NCBI GenBank assembly: GCA_963617965.1
Contig: CAVEQO010000030.1
Coordinates: 1 to 29,889 of the forward strand
Reading direction: 5' to 3'
DNA from: UBA6382 sp963617965
GTDB lineage: Bacteria > Bacteroidota > Bacteroidia > Bacteroidales > Bacteroidaceae
Length of the DNA: 29,889 nt
In this document: positions 1-8,440 of the stretch, piece after piece
Numbering within the stretch: the first letter of the stretch is position 1
Layout: every line of letters starts with the position of its first letter
Program-made: the position numbers and the translations under genes
Notes under the pieces: generated by a model
What the model was told of the DNA's origin: nothing
What the model saw: the letters and a program-made list of their open reading frames with translations, nothing else
The model's database searches: none

Positions 1-2
1 TG

Positions 3-87
3 CGGAGAGAGAGGGATTCGAACCCCCGGTGCCTCTCAGCACGGCGGTTTTCAAGACCGCTGTAATCGACCACTCTACCATCTCTCC
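3..87 (-). tRNA. tRNA-Ser (anticodon UGA)
   Basis: Read on the minus strand, the sequence folds as a class II tRNA. The seven-base acceptor stem GGAGAGA (87-81) pairs with TCTCTCC (10-4). The anticodon stem GCGGT/ACCGC closes the loop CTTGAAA, giving anticodon TGA, which reads serine codon UCA. A long variable arm (around CGTGCTGAGAGGCACCG) and a GGTTCGAATCC T-arm follow. The discriminator base is G, as in serine tRNAs. The 3' CCA is not encoded, because the bases after the discriminator read CA. A consensus Bacteroidota promoter lies just upstream (141-171). Confidence 0.96.
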
Positions 88-140
88 TTTTGAAAAACGG
101 CAACGGAACGACACCACGCCCACCCGTTTTCAATGCGGTG

Positions 141-171
141 CAAAAGTAGTGCTTTGTTTTGTATTGGCAAA
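141..171 (-). promoter_or_regulatory. Bacteroidota-type promoter for tRNA-Ser
   Basis: On the minus strand a -33 box TTTG (171-168) is separated by exactly 19 bases from a -7 box TACTTTTG (148-141). This matches the primary sigma (sigma-ABfr) consensus TTTG-N19-TAnnTTTG at every fixed position. Transcription would start near 135 and leave a leader of about 48 bases before the tRNA. Confidence 0.82.
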
Positions 172-209
172 GAATTGGTTGCGTGTTTTTGAGTTTGTCG
201 TGGTTTTTC

Positions 210-240
210 TTCGTCACGGGAAATGTTTTTTTTAATTTTG
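210..240 (+). promoter_or_regulatory. Probable promoter for mutS2
   Basis: A -7 box TAATTTTG (233-240) matches TAnnTTTG. A one-mismatch -33 box TTCG (210-213) lies 19 bases upstream. The predicted start is near 246, about 35 bases ahead of the mutS2 ATG. It may drive the whole mutS2 to C69 run. Confidence 0.6.
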
Positions 241-280
241 CATCATATACAGGAAGAAGAGAGCAAAAGGAAGTCTGGCT

Positions 281-2821
281 ATGATATACCCCGGCAATTT
301 TGAAACAAAAATTGGTTTTAACGAGATACGCACGTTGCTGAGAGGCCGGTGTCTGTCTGCCATGGGGGTTGATGAGGTCAATAAGATGGATTTCAGTACT
401 GATGCAGCACTGATAAACAAGCGGCTTGCTACCGTAAAAGAATTCAGGTCCATACTGGATGACGACACAGACTTCCCTATGCAGAATTACAACGATCTGA
501 GATCGTCTCTCGTCAGGATACAAATCAAGGGGACTTATCTGGACGAGAGCGAGTTGTTCTGCCTGAGAAACACAATGGACACACTGTCCGGAATGGTAAA
601 GTTCCTGACGGCAACGGAAATGCAAAAGGGTGCGTACGGAAAAGATGTGGAAAATACCGCTACGTACAAATACCCCTTACTGGCGGAGATGGCATCGGGC
701 GTTGAACTGTTTCCGCGTTTCCTCATACAAGTAGACAGTATACTGAACAGCTACGGGAAAATCAAAGACGACGCATCGCCGGAGCTGGCCAATATACGGG
801 CTTCGTTATCCAGTGCCAGACGAAGTGTCAACATTTCCCTGCGTTCCGTGTTGCAAAAAGCACAAGAGAGCGGAATCGTGGAAAGGGATGTCAACCCCAC
901 TTATAGGGACGGACGCCTGGTCATTCCCGTGAAACCGGGCATGAAACGGAAAATGCGGGGAATTGTGCACGACGAATCTGCTACGGGCAAGACTGTTTTT
1001 ATAGAGCCGACAGAGGTTGTAGAGGCAAATAACCGTATCAGGACTCTGGAGGCCGAGGAACAGCGTGCCGTCATATTGATTCTGCAGGCAATGGCGGAAA
1101 TTATCAGACCGCAAATACCGATGATGCTTGACGGGCTGGCTTTTATCGGGAAGATAGACTTCGTCAGGGCAAAATCCATCCTTGCAGACAAGATGGATGC
1201 GGCAGAGCCTATCGTAAAGGCAGCTGCGGCCGTAGACTGGCAACAAGCCAGACATCCCTTGCTGCAGATGTCGCTGCGGAAACAGGGAAAGCAGATCGTC
1301 CCCCTTGACATAAAACTGACTCCCGAAAACCGGATATTGCTGATATCGGGGCCCAATGCCGGCGGCAAGTCCGTATGCTTGAAGACAACGGCGTTGTTGC
1401 AGTACATGCTCCAGTGCGGAATGTCTGTTCCATTGAACGGAAGTTCCCAAACGGGTGTGTTCAACGACATTCTCCTGGACATCGGTGACGAGCAGAGCAT
1501 AGAGAACGACTTGTCAACCTATTCAAGCCACTTGCTGAACATGAAGAGGATGATGAAAGCCTGTTCCGACAGAAGTCTCGTACTGATTGACGAGTTCGGA
1601 AGCGGTACAGAGCCACAGATAGGTGCGGCAATGGCTCAGGCTATGCTTGATGTCTTTCTTGATAAAATGACGTATGGAATAATCACCACGCATTTCCAGA
1701 ACCTCAAATACTATGCTGATAACCATGAGGGGATAGTCAACGGGGCCATGCTGTATGACCGTGGTGAGATGAAACCTGTGTTCGCGTTGCAGATAGGCAA
1801 CCCAGGCAGTTCCTTCGCCGTGGAAATAGCCCGCAGCATAGGTCTGCCCAGACAGGTGATCGATGAGGCTGTGAAAATTGTTGGCGATGATTACATCAAA
1901 AGCGACAAGTACCTGCAGGACATAGTAAGGGACAAACGCTATTGGGAGAACAAACGTCTGAGCATACATCAGAAGGAGCGCAGTCTGCAGCAGATGGTCG
2001 AGACCTACGAAAGGAGACTTGAAGCCTTGGACAGCGAGCGCAGGAGGTTTATGGCCGAGGCAAAGGATCGGGCGGAGCGTTTGTTCAACGAGAGCAACGC
2101 TGTGATAGAAAACACTATACGCTCAATAAGGGAGTCGCAGGCCGACAAGGAAGAGACGCGGAGACTGCGCAACGAATTGAGCGAATTCAAGATGCAGGTT
2201 CTTGGCGACGGCGATGCGCCGGATGACAGCGTTGACAGAAAAATAGAGCAAATACGGAAAAGGCGGCAGAGCAGGGAAGAACGCAAGAGGAAGCAGACTG
2301 CACCGGAAACTGCCGCAGCAACTGGCAACATGAAACCCTCTGTCTCTGCAGAAATAAAGTCTGGCGATTTAGTGAAGATTACCGGAACTTCAACGGCAGG
2401 AAAAGTCATGAAAATAAACGGCAACTCTGCCCTTGTGCAGACGGGCGCGATGAAAATAACAATCAAACTGCAAAAGCTTGAACCGGCGAGCGAGACGGAT
2501 TTCCAGAGTACTGCCAATCCGGTAAATTTCATAGGCAAGCAGACACGCGACTCCATGCGCGAGAAACGTTTGCAGTTCAAACCGGACATCGATGTCAGAG
2601 GGATGAACGGGCAGGAAGCTCTTGAAACGGTGGTGTACTTCGTGGAAGACGCGATACAGTGCGGCGCAAGAAGAATCAGCATTCTTCACGGTACGGGTAC
2701 AGGCTATTTGAGGCAGACAATCAGACAATATCTTCGGACAGTGCCTGCCGTTGTTTCGTGCCGTGACGAGCATGTGCAATTCGGCGGGGCAGGAATCACC
2801 ATAGTGGAGTTGGCTTGCTGA
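281..2821 (+). CDS. mutS2: Endonuclease MutS2 (MutS family ATPase with Smr domain)
   Basis: This is a DNA-binding ATPase of the MutS2 branch, which lacks the mismatch-recognition domain of MutS. The family acts against recombination and, in some bacteria, in rescue of collided ribosomes. The N-terminal half is the helical lever/clamp core. The ABC-type ATPase has a Walker A GPNAGGKS (residues 357-364) and a Walker B LVLIDEFGSG (D437, E438) followed by the TEPQIGAA stretch. A charged coiled coil spans roughly residues 540-690. The C-terminal Smr nuclease-like domain (about 768-846) carries DVRGM and LHGTGTG. The 846-aa length is normal for the family, and the ATG follows a weak AAAGGAAG. It is the first gene of a closely spaced plus-strand run; the next gene, leuB, starts 58 bases later. 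Identification is secure, but the in vivo role is inferred from the family. Confidence 0.96.
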   Translation: MIYPGNFETKIGFNEIRTLLRGRCLSAMGVDEVNKMDFSTDAALINKRLATVKEFRSILDDDTDFPMQNYNDLRSSLVRIQIKGTYLDESELFCLRNTMDTLSGMVKFLTATEMQKGAYGKDVENTATYKYPLLAEMASGVELFPRFLIQVDSILNSYGKIKDDASPELANIRASLSSARRSVNISLRSVLQKAQESGIVERDVNPTYRDGRLVIPVKPGMKRKMRGIVHDESATGKTVFIEPTEVVEANNRIRTLEAEEQRAVILILQAMAEIIRPQIPMMLDGLAFIGKIDFVRAKSILADKMDAAEPIVKAAAAVDWQQARHPLLQMSLRKQGKQIVPLDIKLTPENRILLISGPNAGGKSVCLKTTALLQYMLQCGMSVPLNGSSQTGVFNDILLDIGDEQSIENDLSTYSSHLLNMKRMMKACSDRSLVLIDEFGSGTEPQIGAAMAQAMLDVFLDKMTYGIITTHFQNLKYYADNHEGIVNGAMLYDRGEMKPVFALQIGNPGSSFAVEIARSIGLPRQVIDEAVKIVGDDYIKSDKYLQDIVRDKRYWENKRLSIHQKERSLQQMVETYERRLEALDSERRRFMAEAKDRAERLFNESNAVIENTIRSIRESQADKEETRRLRNELSEFKMQVLGDGDAPDDSVDRKIEQIRKRRQSREERKRKQTAPETAAATGNMKPSVSAEIKSGDLVKITGTSTAGKVMKINGNSALVQTGAMKITIKLQKLEPASETDFQSTANPVNFIGKQTRDSMREKRLQFKPDIDVRGMNGQEALETVVYFVEDAIQCGARRISILHGTGTGYLRQTIRQYLRTVPAVVSCRDEHVQFGGAGITIVELAC

Positions 2822-2879
2822 AACGACACGGCACGGAAAGACAACTGAAACCGAATAAATTATATAGACAAAAGGAATT

Positions 2880-3941
2880 ATGAAACTTAAAATCGCAGTG
2901 CTGCCGGGAGACGGCATAGGCCCGGAAATTTCTGTTCAGGGAGCAAACGTGCTGAAAGCCGTTGCGGAGAAATTCAATCATGACATAGAGACAGAAACTG
3001 CCCTCGTCGGTGCAGCTGCCATAGAAGCCGTGGGAAGTCCTTTCCCGGAAGAGACATATAGCATCTGCAAGGATTCTGATGCCGTGTTGTTTTCTTCCGT
3101 GGGCGATCCTAAGTACGACAACAATCCGTCTGCCAAAATACGTCCGGAACAAGGTCTGCTTGCAATGAGAAAACAACTGGGTCTGTTCGCCAACATAAGA
3201 CCCGTTCAGACATTTGACTGCCTTGTCCACAAGTCCCCGTTGAAAGACGAACTTGTTATGGGTGCAGACTTCATCTGCATACGTGAGCTTACCGGCGGTA
3301 TGTATTTCGGCGAAAAACTTGAAGGCGACGATGTGGCCTACGACACGAACAAGTACACGCGTATGGAGGTGGAGCGCATCCTCAAGGTTGCCTACGAATA
3401 CGCTTTAAGACGGAATCGCCATCTGACAATTGTAGACAAGGCAAACGTGCTTGCCTCTTCGCGCCTGTGGCGGAAAGTCGCACAGGAAATGTCAAAAGGG
3501 TTCCCGTCTGTGACAACCGACTATATGTATGTTGACAATGCAGCTATGCGCATGATTCAGGATCCCAAGTTCTTTGACGTGATCGTTACGGAAAATACAT
3601 TTGGCGACATCCTTACGGACGAGGGATCGTGCATTACCGGAAGCATGGGGCTGCTCCCGTCGGCTTCCATCGGCTCCGGGACTCCTGTTTTTGAACCGAT
3701 ACACGGGTCCTGGCCGCAAGCCAAGGGGCTGAATATCGCCAATCCGCTTGCGCAGATTCTGTCGGTGGCAATGCTGTTTGAATATTTTAATCTGGCGGAA
3801 GAGGGAAAACTTGTAAGGCAGGCGGTTGACGCTTCGCTCGAGGCCAATGTGCGCACGCCAGAAATCCAAGTCCCTGACGGAGGAAAATTCGGAACAGCCG
3901 AAGTAGGGCACTGGATAGTCGAGTATATCAAGAACGTGTAA
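2880..3941 (+). CDS. leuB: 3-isopropylmalate dehydrogenase
   Basis: The enzyme catalyses NAD+-dependent oxidative decarboxylation of 3-isopropylmalate, the third step of leucine biosynthesis, in the cytoplasm. The 353-aa length fits the family. It opens with the dinucleotide-fold signature LPGDGIGPEI. It carries the LeuB-specific RELTGGMYFGE substrate loop and the metal/substrate region NTFGDILTDEGS, then GSMGLLPSAS and EPIHGSWP. These favour LeuB over isocitrate or tartrate dehydrogenases of the same fold. It stands alone here: leuA, leuC and leuD are not adjacent, and it sits between mutS2 (58 bases) and aspS (20 bases). Expression is therefore probably shared with its neighbours rather than a leucine operon, unless a promoter is hidden in the upstream gap. 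Confidence 0.95.
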   Translation: MKLKIAVLPGDGIGPEISVQGANVLKAVAEKFNHDIETETALVGAAAIEAVGSPFPEETYSICKDSDAVLFSSVGDPKYDNNPSAKIRPEQGLLAMRKQLGLFANIRPVQTFDCLVHKSPLKDELVMGADFICIRELTGGMYFGEKLEGDDVAYDTNKYTRMEVERILKVAYEYALRRNRHLTIVDKANVLASSRLWRKVAQEMSKGFPSVTTDYMYVDNAAMRMIQDPKFFDVIVTENTFGDILTDEGSCITGSMGLLPSASIGSGTPVFEPIHGSWPQAKGLNIANPLAQILSVAMLFEYFNLAEEGKLVRQAVDASLEANVRTPEIQVPDGGKFGTAEVGHWIVEYIKNV

Positions 3942-3961
3942 AAACACCTAAGAAAACAATT

Positions 3962-5734
3962 ATGTACAGAACAAGAACTTGTGGCGAGCTCCGCATTTCC
4001 GATGTCGGAAAGGAAGTGACCCTGTCGGGCTGGGTACAAAAGACCCGCAAGATGGGCGGCATGACATTTGTGGATATGCGTGACCGTTATGGAATCACCC
4101 AAATAGTATTCAACGAAGAAGTTGACAAGGCTCTCTGCGACGAGGCAAACAAACTGGGACGCGAATTTGTCATCCAAGTGGTCGGTACTGTCAACGAGAG
4201 ATACAACAAGAATCCGAAGATAGGGACTGGCGACATTGAAATAACGGCATCTGAGCTCCGTGTGCTGAACAAGAGTCAGGTCCCTCCGTTCACCATAGAA
4301 GACAAGACTGACGGCGGCGATGACATCAGGATGAAATACCGTTATCTGGACTTGCGGCGCAACTGCGTCAGGGCCAATCTTGAACTGCGCCACAAGTTTT
4401 GTCTTGCAGTCAGGAGCTTTCTGGACTCAAAGGGCTTCCTTGAAATAGAAACGCCGGTGCTGGTGGGCAGCACCCCCGAAGGCGCCCGTGACTTCATCGT
4501 TCCCTCGCGCATGAACCCCGGTCAGTTCTATGCGCTGCCACAAAGCCCTCAAACGTTAAAGCAGCTCTTGATGGTTGCCGGAATGGACAGGTATTTCCAG
4601 ATCGTGAAATGTTTCCGCGACGAAGACCTGCGGGCAGACCGCCAGCCGGAATTCACGCAGATAGACTGCGAAATGAGTTTCGTGGAGCAGGATGACATTA
4701 TCCGAATATTCGAGGAAATGACCAAATATCTCTTCCGGGAGGTCAGGGGCTACGACTTGGGAGAAGCCCCGTTCGTCCGGATGCCTTGGACAGAGGCCAT
4801 GTCCCGTTTCGGCAGCGACAAACCTGACATGCGGTTTGGCATGGAGTTCGTGGAGTTGATGGACGTGCTCAAGGACACCGGCAGTTTTGGCGTATTCAAT
4901 GAAGCCGGATATATCGGAGGAATCTGCGCAAAAGGCTGCGCTTCATATACACGGAAACAGCTTGACGAACTGACGAATTTTGTCAAGAGTCCCCAGATTG
5001 GTGCGAAAGGTCTTGTCTACGCCCGTGTTCAAGAGGACGGTACGGTAAAGAGCAGCGTTGACAAATTCTACGGTCCGGATGTGCTTGCCGCAATGGCACA
5101 CAAAATGGAAGCTGCGCCAGGTGACCTGATATTGATAATAAGTGGGCAGGATGCCATGAAAGCGCGCAAACAATTGTGTGAGCTCCGCCTTGAGATGGGG
5201 ACTCGGTTAGGGCTTCGCGACAAAAACAAATTCGCATTGTTGTGGGTTGTGGATTTCCCGATGTTTGAATGGAGCGATGAAGAACAGCGTCTCATGGCAA
5301 TGCACCACCCGTTTACGGCACCGAAACCTTGCGACGTGTCCAAACTGGATACAGACCCGGCAAGCGTGTTGGCGGATGCCTATGACATGGTGTGCAACGG
5401 CGTTGAAGTAGGCGGCGGTTCCATCCGTATTCACGATGCCGTTCTGCAGGCCAAGATATTTGAAGTGCTGGGGTTCACTCCGGAGAAAGCCCAGGAGCAG
5501 TTCGGATTCCTTATGAACGCTTTCAAATACGGAGCTCCTCCTCACGGCGGTCTTGCTTACGGACTTGACCGTTTCGTAAGCCTTTTTGTCGGCCTCGATT
5601 CCATAAGGGACTGTATAGCATTCCCCAAGAACAATTCCGGACGCGACGTTATGCTTGATGCACCGTCTGTGGTGGACCGCAAGCAGTTGGACGAACTTGA
5701 ATTGTCCGTAAAACCGTTGAATGGCCAGCAGTGA
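3962..5734 (+). CDS. aspS: Aspartate--tRNA ligase
   Basis: This class II aminoacyl-tRNA synthetase charges tRNA-Asp. The N-terminal OB-fold anticodon-binding domain occupies about residues 1-110 (GWVQKTRKMGGMTFVDMRDR). The catalytic core has the aspartate-binding QSPQTLKQLLM stretch near residue 193. Motif 2, FRDEDLRADRQPEF, lies near residue 217, and motif 3, GGLAYGLDRF, near residue 528. The insertion between motifs 2 and 3 (about 280-420) is the GAD domain of bacterial-type AspRS, and the 590-aa length agrees. Whether it is discriminating, or also charges tRNA-Asn, cannot be told by eye. It follows leuB by 20 bases and precedes nadC by 48, consistent with co-transcription. Confidence 0.97.
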   Translation: MYRTRTCGELRISDVGKEVTLSGWVQKTRKMGGMTFVDMRDRYGITQIVFNEEVDKALCDEANKLGREFVIQVVGTVNERYNKNPKIGTGDIEITASELRVLNKSQVPPFTIEDKTDGGDDIRMKYRYLDLRRNCVRANLELRHKFCLAVRSFLDSKGFLEIETPVLVGSTPEGARDFIVPSRMNPGQFYALPQSPQTLKQLLMVAGMDRYFQIVKCFRDEDLRADRQPEFTQIDCEMSFVEQDDIIRIFEEMTKYLFREVRGYDLGEAPFVRMPWTEAMSRFGSDKPDMRFGMEFVELMDVLKDTGSFGVFNEAGYIGGICAKGCASYTRKQLDELTNFVKSPQIGAKGLVYARVQEDGTVKSSVDKFYGPDVLAAMAHKMEAAPGDLILIISGQDAMKARKQLCELRLEMGTRLGLRDKNKFALLWVVDFPMFEWSDEEQRLMAMHHPFTAPKPCDVSKLDTDPASVLADAYDMVCNGVEVGGGSIRIHDAVLQAKIFEVLGFTPEKAQEQFGFLMNAFKYGAPPHGGLAYGLDRFVSLFVGLDSIRDCIAFPKNNSGRDVMLDAPSVVDRKQLDELELSVKPLNGQQ

Positions 5735-5782
5735 CGCAAGGCGGCAGTAAAGGGCGTTTTGTTGAAAAAATAAAAAAGAGCA

Positions 5783-6631
5783 ATGTACATAGTAGACGAG
5801 CTGGAAGATAGGTTGATAGATTTGGCTTTTGCAGAGGACATAGGAGACGGTGACCATACAACACTGTGCTGTATTCCCGAAGATGCCACGGGTGCGCAAA
5901 AACTTCTGGTAAAAGAAGACGGCATAATAGCGGGGGTAGAGGTAGCAAAAAGGATTTTCCGCAGATTTGACCCGTCCCTGGAGGTGGAACAGTTTATTCC
6001 TGATGGGACGAGGGTTGCTGTCGGTGACGTGGTGTTTGTCACAAGAGGTAAGGTGCGCTCCCTCCTTCAGACAGAGCGGCTTATGCTGAATGTCATGCAA
6101 CGGATGAGCGGCATCGCCACCACTACCGCCGGATACATGAAACTCCTGGAGGGAACCAAATGCAAAGTTCTGGACACGCGCAAGACAACCCCGGGGATGC
6201 GGGTGCTGGAGAAAATGGCCGTAAAGATCGGTGGGGGAGAAAACCACCGTATCGGATTGTTTGATATGATATTGCTGAAGGACAACCACGTTGATTTTGC
6301 CGGAGGCATCAAGAATGCCCTTGACAGAGCGCAGGCTTATTTGAGAGAAAACAACAAAAAACTTAAAATTGAAATTGAAGTACGTGACTTCAAGGAATTG
6401 GAAGAGGCTCTGGCGCACGGGGGAGCTGACCGCATAATGCTGGACAATTTCAGCGTCAACGATACCGGCAAGGCCGTGAAGATCATAGACGGACGGACGG
6501 AAATTGAGAGTTCGGGGGGCATTACAGCCGACACAATACGAAGTTATGCGGAATGCGGCGTGGACTTCGTCAGCGTAGGTGCTTTGACTCACTCCGTTAA
6601 AGGCTTGGACTTGAGTTTCAAGGCCGTTTGA
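5783..6631 (+). CDS. nadC: Nicotinate-nucleotide pyrophosphorylase (quinolinate phosphoribosyltransferase)
   Basis: The enzyme converts quinolinate and PRPP to nicotinate mononucleotide, CO2 and pyrophosphate, the entry from de novo quinolinate into NAD synthesis. The 282-aa length is typical of the type II PRTase fold. Visible motifs are EDIGDGDHTT near the N-terminus, the RMSGIATTTAGYM helix and DTRKTTPGMR (from about residue 130). IGGGENHRIGL (from about 150) and the C-terminal barrel strand IESSGGI follow. nadA and nadB are not in the window. It lies 48 bases after aspS and 13 before the C69 peptidase, so it is probably in the same transcript. Confidence 0.96.
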   Translation: MYIVDELEDRLIDLAFAEDIGDGDHTTLCCIPEDATGAQKLLVKEDGIIAGVEVAKRIFRRFDPSLEVEQFIPDGTRVAVGDVVFVTRGKVRSLLQTERLMLNVMQRMSGIATTTAGYMKLLEGTKCKVLDTRKTTPGMRVLEKMAVKIGGGENHRIGLFDMILLKDNHVDFAGGIKNALDRAQAYLRENNKKLKIEIEVRDFKELEEALAHGGADRIMLDNFSVNDTGKAVKIIDGRTEIESSGGITADTIRSYAECGVDFVSVGALTHSVKGLDLSFKAV

Positions 6632-6644
6632 TATTTGCAGAGGA

Positions 6645-8306
6645 ATGAATAGAGGCTTTTTAAAAATCTTGGTTGCGTTCGTTGCCGCAATGTGTCCCTT
6701 GGCGGCAGTTTTGGCTTGCACTAATATTATTGTAGGCAAGAAGGCGAGCAGGGACGGCAGTGTTTTTGTCAGTTACAGTGCGGACAGTTATGGGGCATAC
6801 GGCGTTATGCAACATTTTGCGGCAGGAAAGCACAAAAAAGGAGCGAAACGTATAGTCCGTGACTGGGAAACAAACAAGTATCTTGGAGAAATAGACGAAG
6901 CCGAAGAGACATACAACGTTGTGGGCAACATCAACGAGCACCAGCTTACGATTGCCGAAACGACATTTGGAGGACGTGAAGAATTAGTTGATACAACTGG
7001 GGTAATTGACTATGGTTCACTGATATATATCACTTTGCAGCGGGCAAAGACGGCAAGGGGAGCCATCAGAATTATGGACGAGCTTGTCCAGCGTTACGGG
7101 TATTGCTCGGAGGGAGAGACTTTCTCTATCGCAGATCCCAATGAGGCGTATATCATGGAGATGGTAGGGAAAGGCGCAAAGGAGCGTGGGGCCGTATGGG
7201 TGGCTGTCCGCATTCCCGACGATGCGGTTTGCGTCCATGCCAACCAAAGCAGGATACACCAGTTCTTCAAGCTGCCGAAGTCACAAGTGCTGTATTCCAA
7301 AGATGTTGTTTCGTTTGCACGCAAAATGAACCTGTATAGTGGCAGGGACGAAGACTTCGACTTTGCTGACACATATTGTCCGTTGGACTTTGGCGGTGCA
7401 AGGTTCTGCGAAGCTCGTGTCTGGTCAATATACAACCGCTTTGCAAAGGGAATGTACCGGTATTTTGATTACGCCTCAGGAAAAAACCTTAAGGCCGAAC
7501 CACTGCCTCTTTATGTCAGGCCCGATACCGTCGTGGACTTTGATGCCGTTGCGCTTGCAATGGGAGACCATTACGACAATACACCGCTTGACATGACGGG
7601 AGACCCTGGTGCGGGACCGTATTTGAGCCCGTACCGTCCACGTCCGCTGACGTGGGAGTGCGAGGGAAAAAAATACTGCAACGAGCGACCGGTGGGAACC
7701 CAGCAAAGCAGTTTTTCATTCATAAGCCAGATGAGGGCGGGCCTGCCGAACCGGACGGGTGGCATATTGTGGTTTGCAAACGATGATGCCCATACGTCTC
7801 CATATACACCTGTCTATTGTTGCGCAACGGAAGTCCCGTCGTGTTATACCCTGAAATATGCGAATGCAGTCAAGTTTTCCATGAAATCCGCTTTCTGGGT
7901 GCAGAATTGGGTCAGCAACATGATTTACCCACGGTATTCCCTGCTGTACCCGGAGGTCAGGAAAGCTTTGTGTGAATTGCGCGACAAACATTTCTCTGCA
8001 CAAAAGGATATTGAACTTGCAGCGGAATCCCTTGCCGTAGACAACCCGGCAGATGCCGTTGCGTTTCTCACGGAATACTCAAACAGAATGGCGGAAGAAA
8101 TGATGACCCGATGGATAGATTTAGGATGGCATCTGGTAGTCAAATACAACGACATGGTTGAAAAAACGGAAAAGCCCGACGGCAGTTTTGAGGTTTTGTC
8201 GGAGGGCTCTGACACTATCATGGCAAAAGTGGTTAACCCCGGTTATCCGCAGGCCACAAAAAAGGAAATAATCAGACATACCGGTGACAAGTATCTTGCG
8301 GAATAA
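6645..8306 (+). CDS. Secreted C69-family dipeptidase
   Basis: This is an Ntn-hydrolase-fold cysteine peptidase of MEROPS family C69 (PepD/dipeptidase A type), expected to hydrolyse dipeptides. Residues 1-24 form a signal peptide: positive MNRGFLK, a hydrophobic core, then ending LAAVLA. The next residue, C25, begins CTNIIVGKKASRDGS, the family motif whose cysteine is the nucleophile once exposed. Signal cleavage would thus produce the mature N-terminal cysteine directly, placing the enzyme in the periplasm or on a membrane. The VLAC context is only a borderline lipobox, so lipoprotein modification is possible but would block the nucleophile. At 553 aa it is close to other Bacteroidota members. 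It starts 13 bases after nadC. The exact substrate is unknown. Confidence 0.9.
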   Translation: MNRGFLKILVAFVAAMCPLAAVLACTNIIVGKKASRDGSVFVSYSADSYGAYGVMQHFAAGKHKKGAKRIVRDWETNKYLGEIDEAEETYNVVGNINEHQLTIAETTFGGREELVDTTGVIDYGSLIYITLQRAKTARGAIRIMDELVQRYGYCSEGETFSIADPNEAYIMEMVGKGAKERGAVWVAVRIPDDAVCVHANQSRIHQFFKLPKSQVLYSKDVVSFARKMNLYSGRDEDFDFADTYCPLDFGGARFCEARVWSIYNRFAKGMYRYFDYASGKNLKAEPLPLYVRPDTVVDFDAVALAMGDHYDNTPLDMTGDPGAGPYLSPYRPRPLTWECEGKKYCNERPVGTQQSSFSFISQMRAGLPNRTGGILWFANDDAHTSPYTPVYCCATEVPSCYTLKYANAVKFSMKSAFWVQNWVSNMIYPRYSLLYPEVRKALCELRDKHFSAQKDIELAAESLAVDNPADAVAFLTEYSNRMAEEMMTRWIDLGWHLVVKYNDMVEKTEKPDGSFEVLSEGSDTIMAKVVNPGYPQATKKEIIRHTGDKYLAE

Positions 8307-8440
8307 AACAAATCGCATAGCCTGTCCGCAAGTACGGATTCTGCCACCCGGAAACGACCATATATGAAATTCGCCAAGCAGCACACATCAAGATAATTTA
8401 TTCAGGAAAACACCTGCAAACAGATTTAACCATTAACATT

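Noticed and set aside
5207..6739. Open frame of 510 codons on the minus strand opposite aspS and nadC
   Set aside because: It is antisense to well-identified enzymes, spans an intergenic gap and has no recognisable motif.
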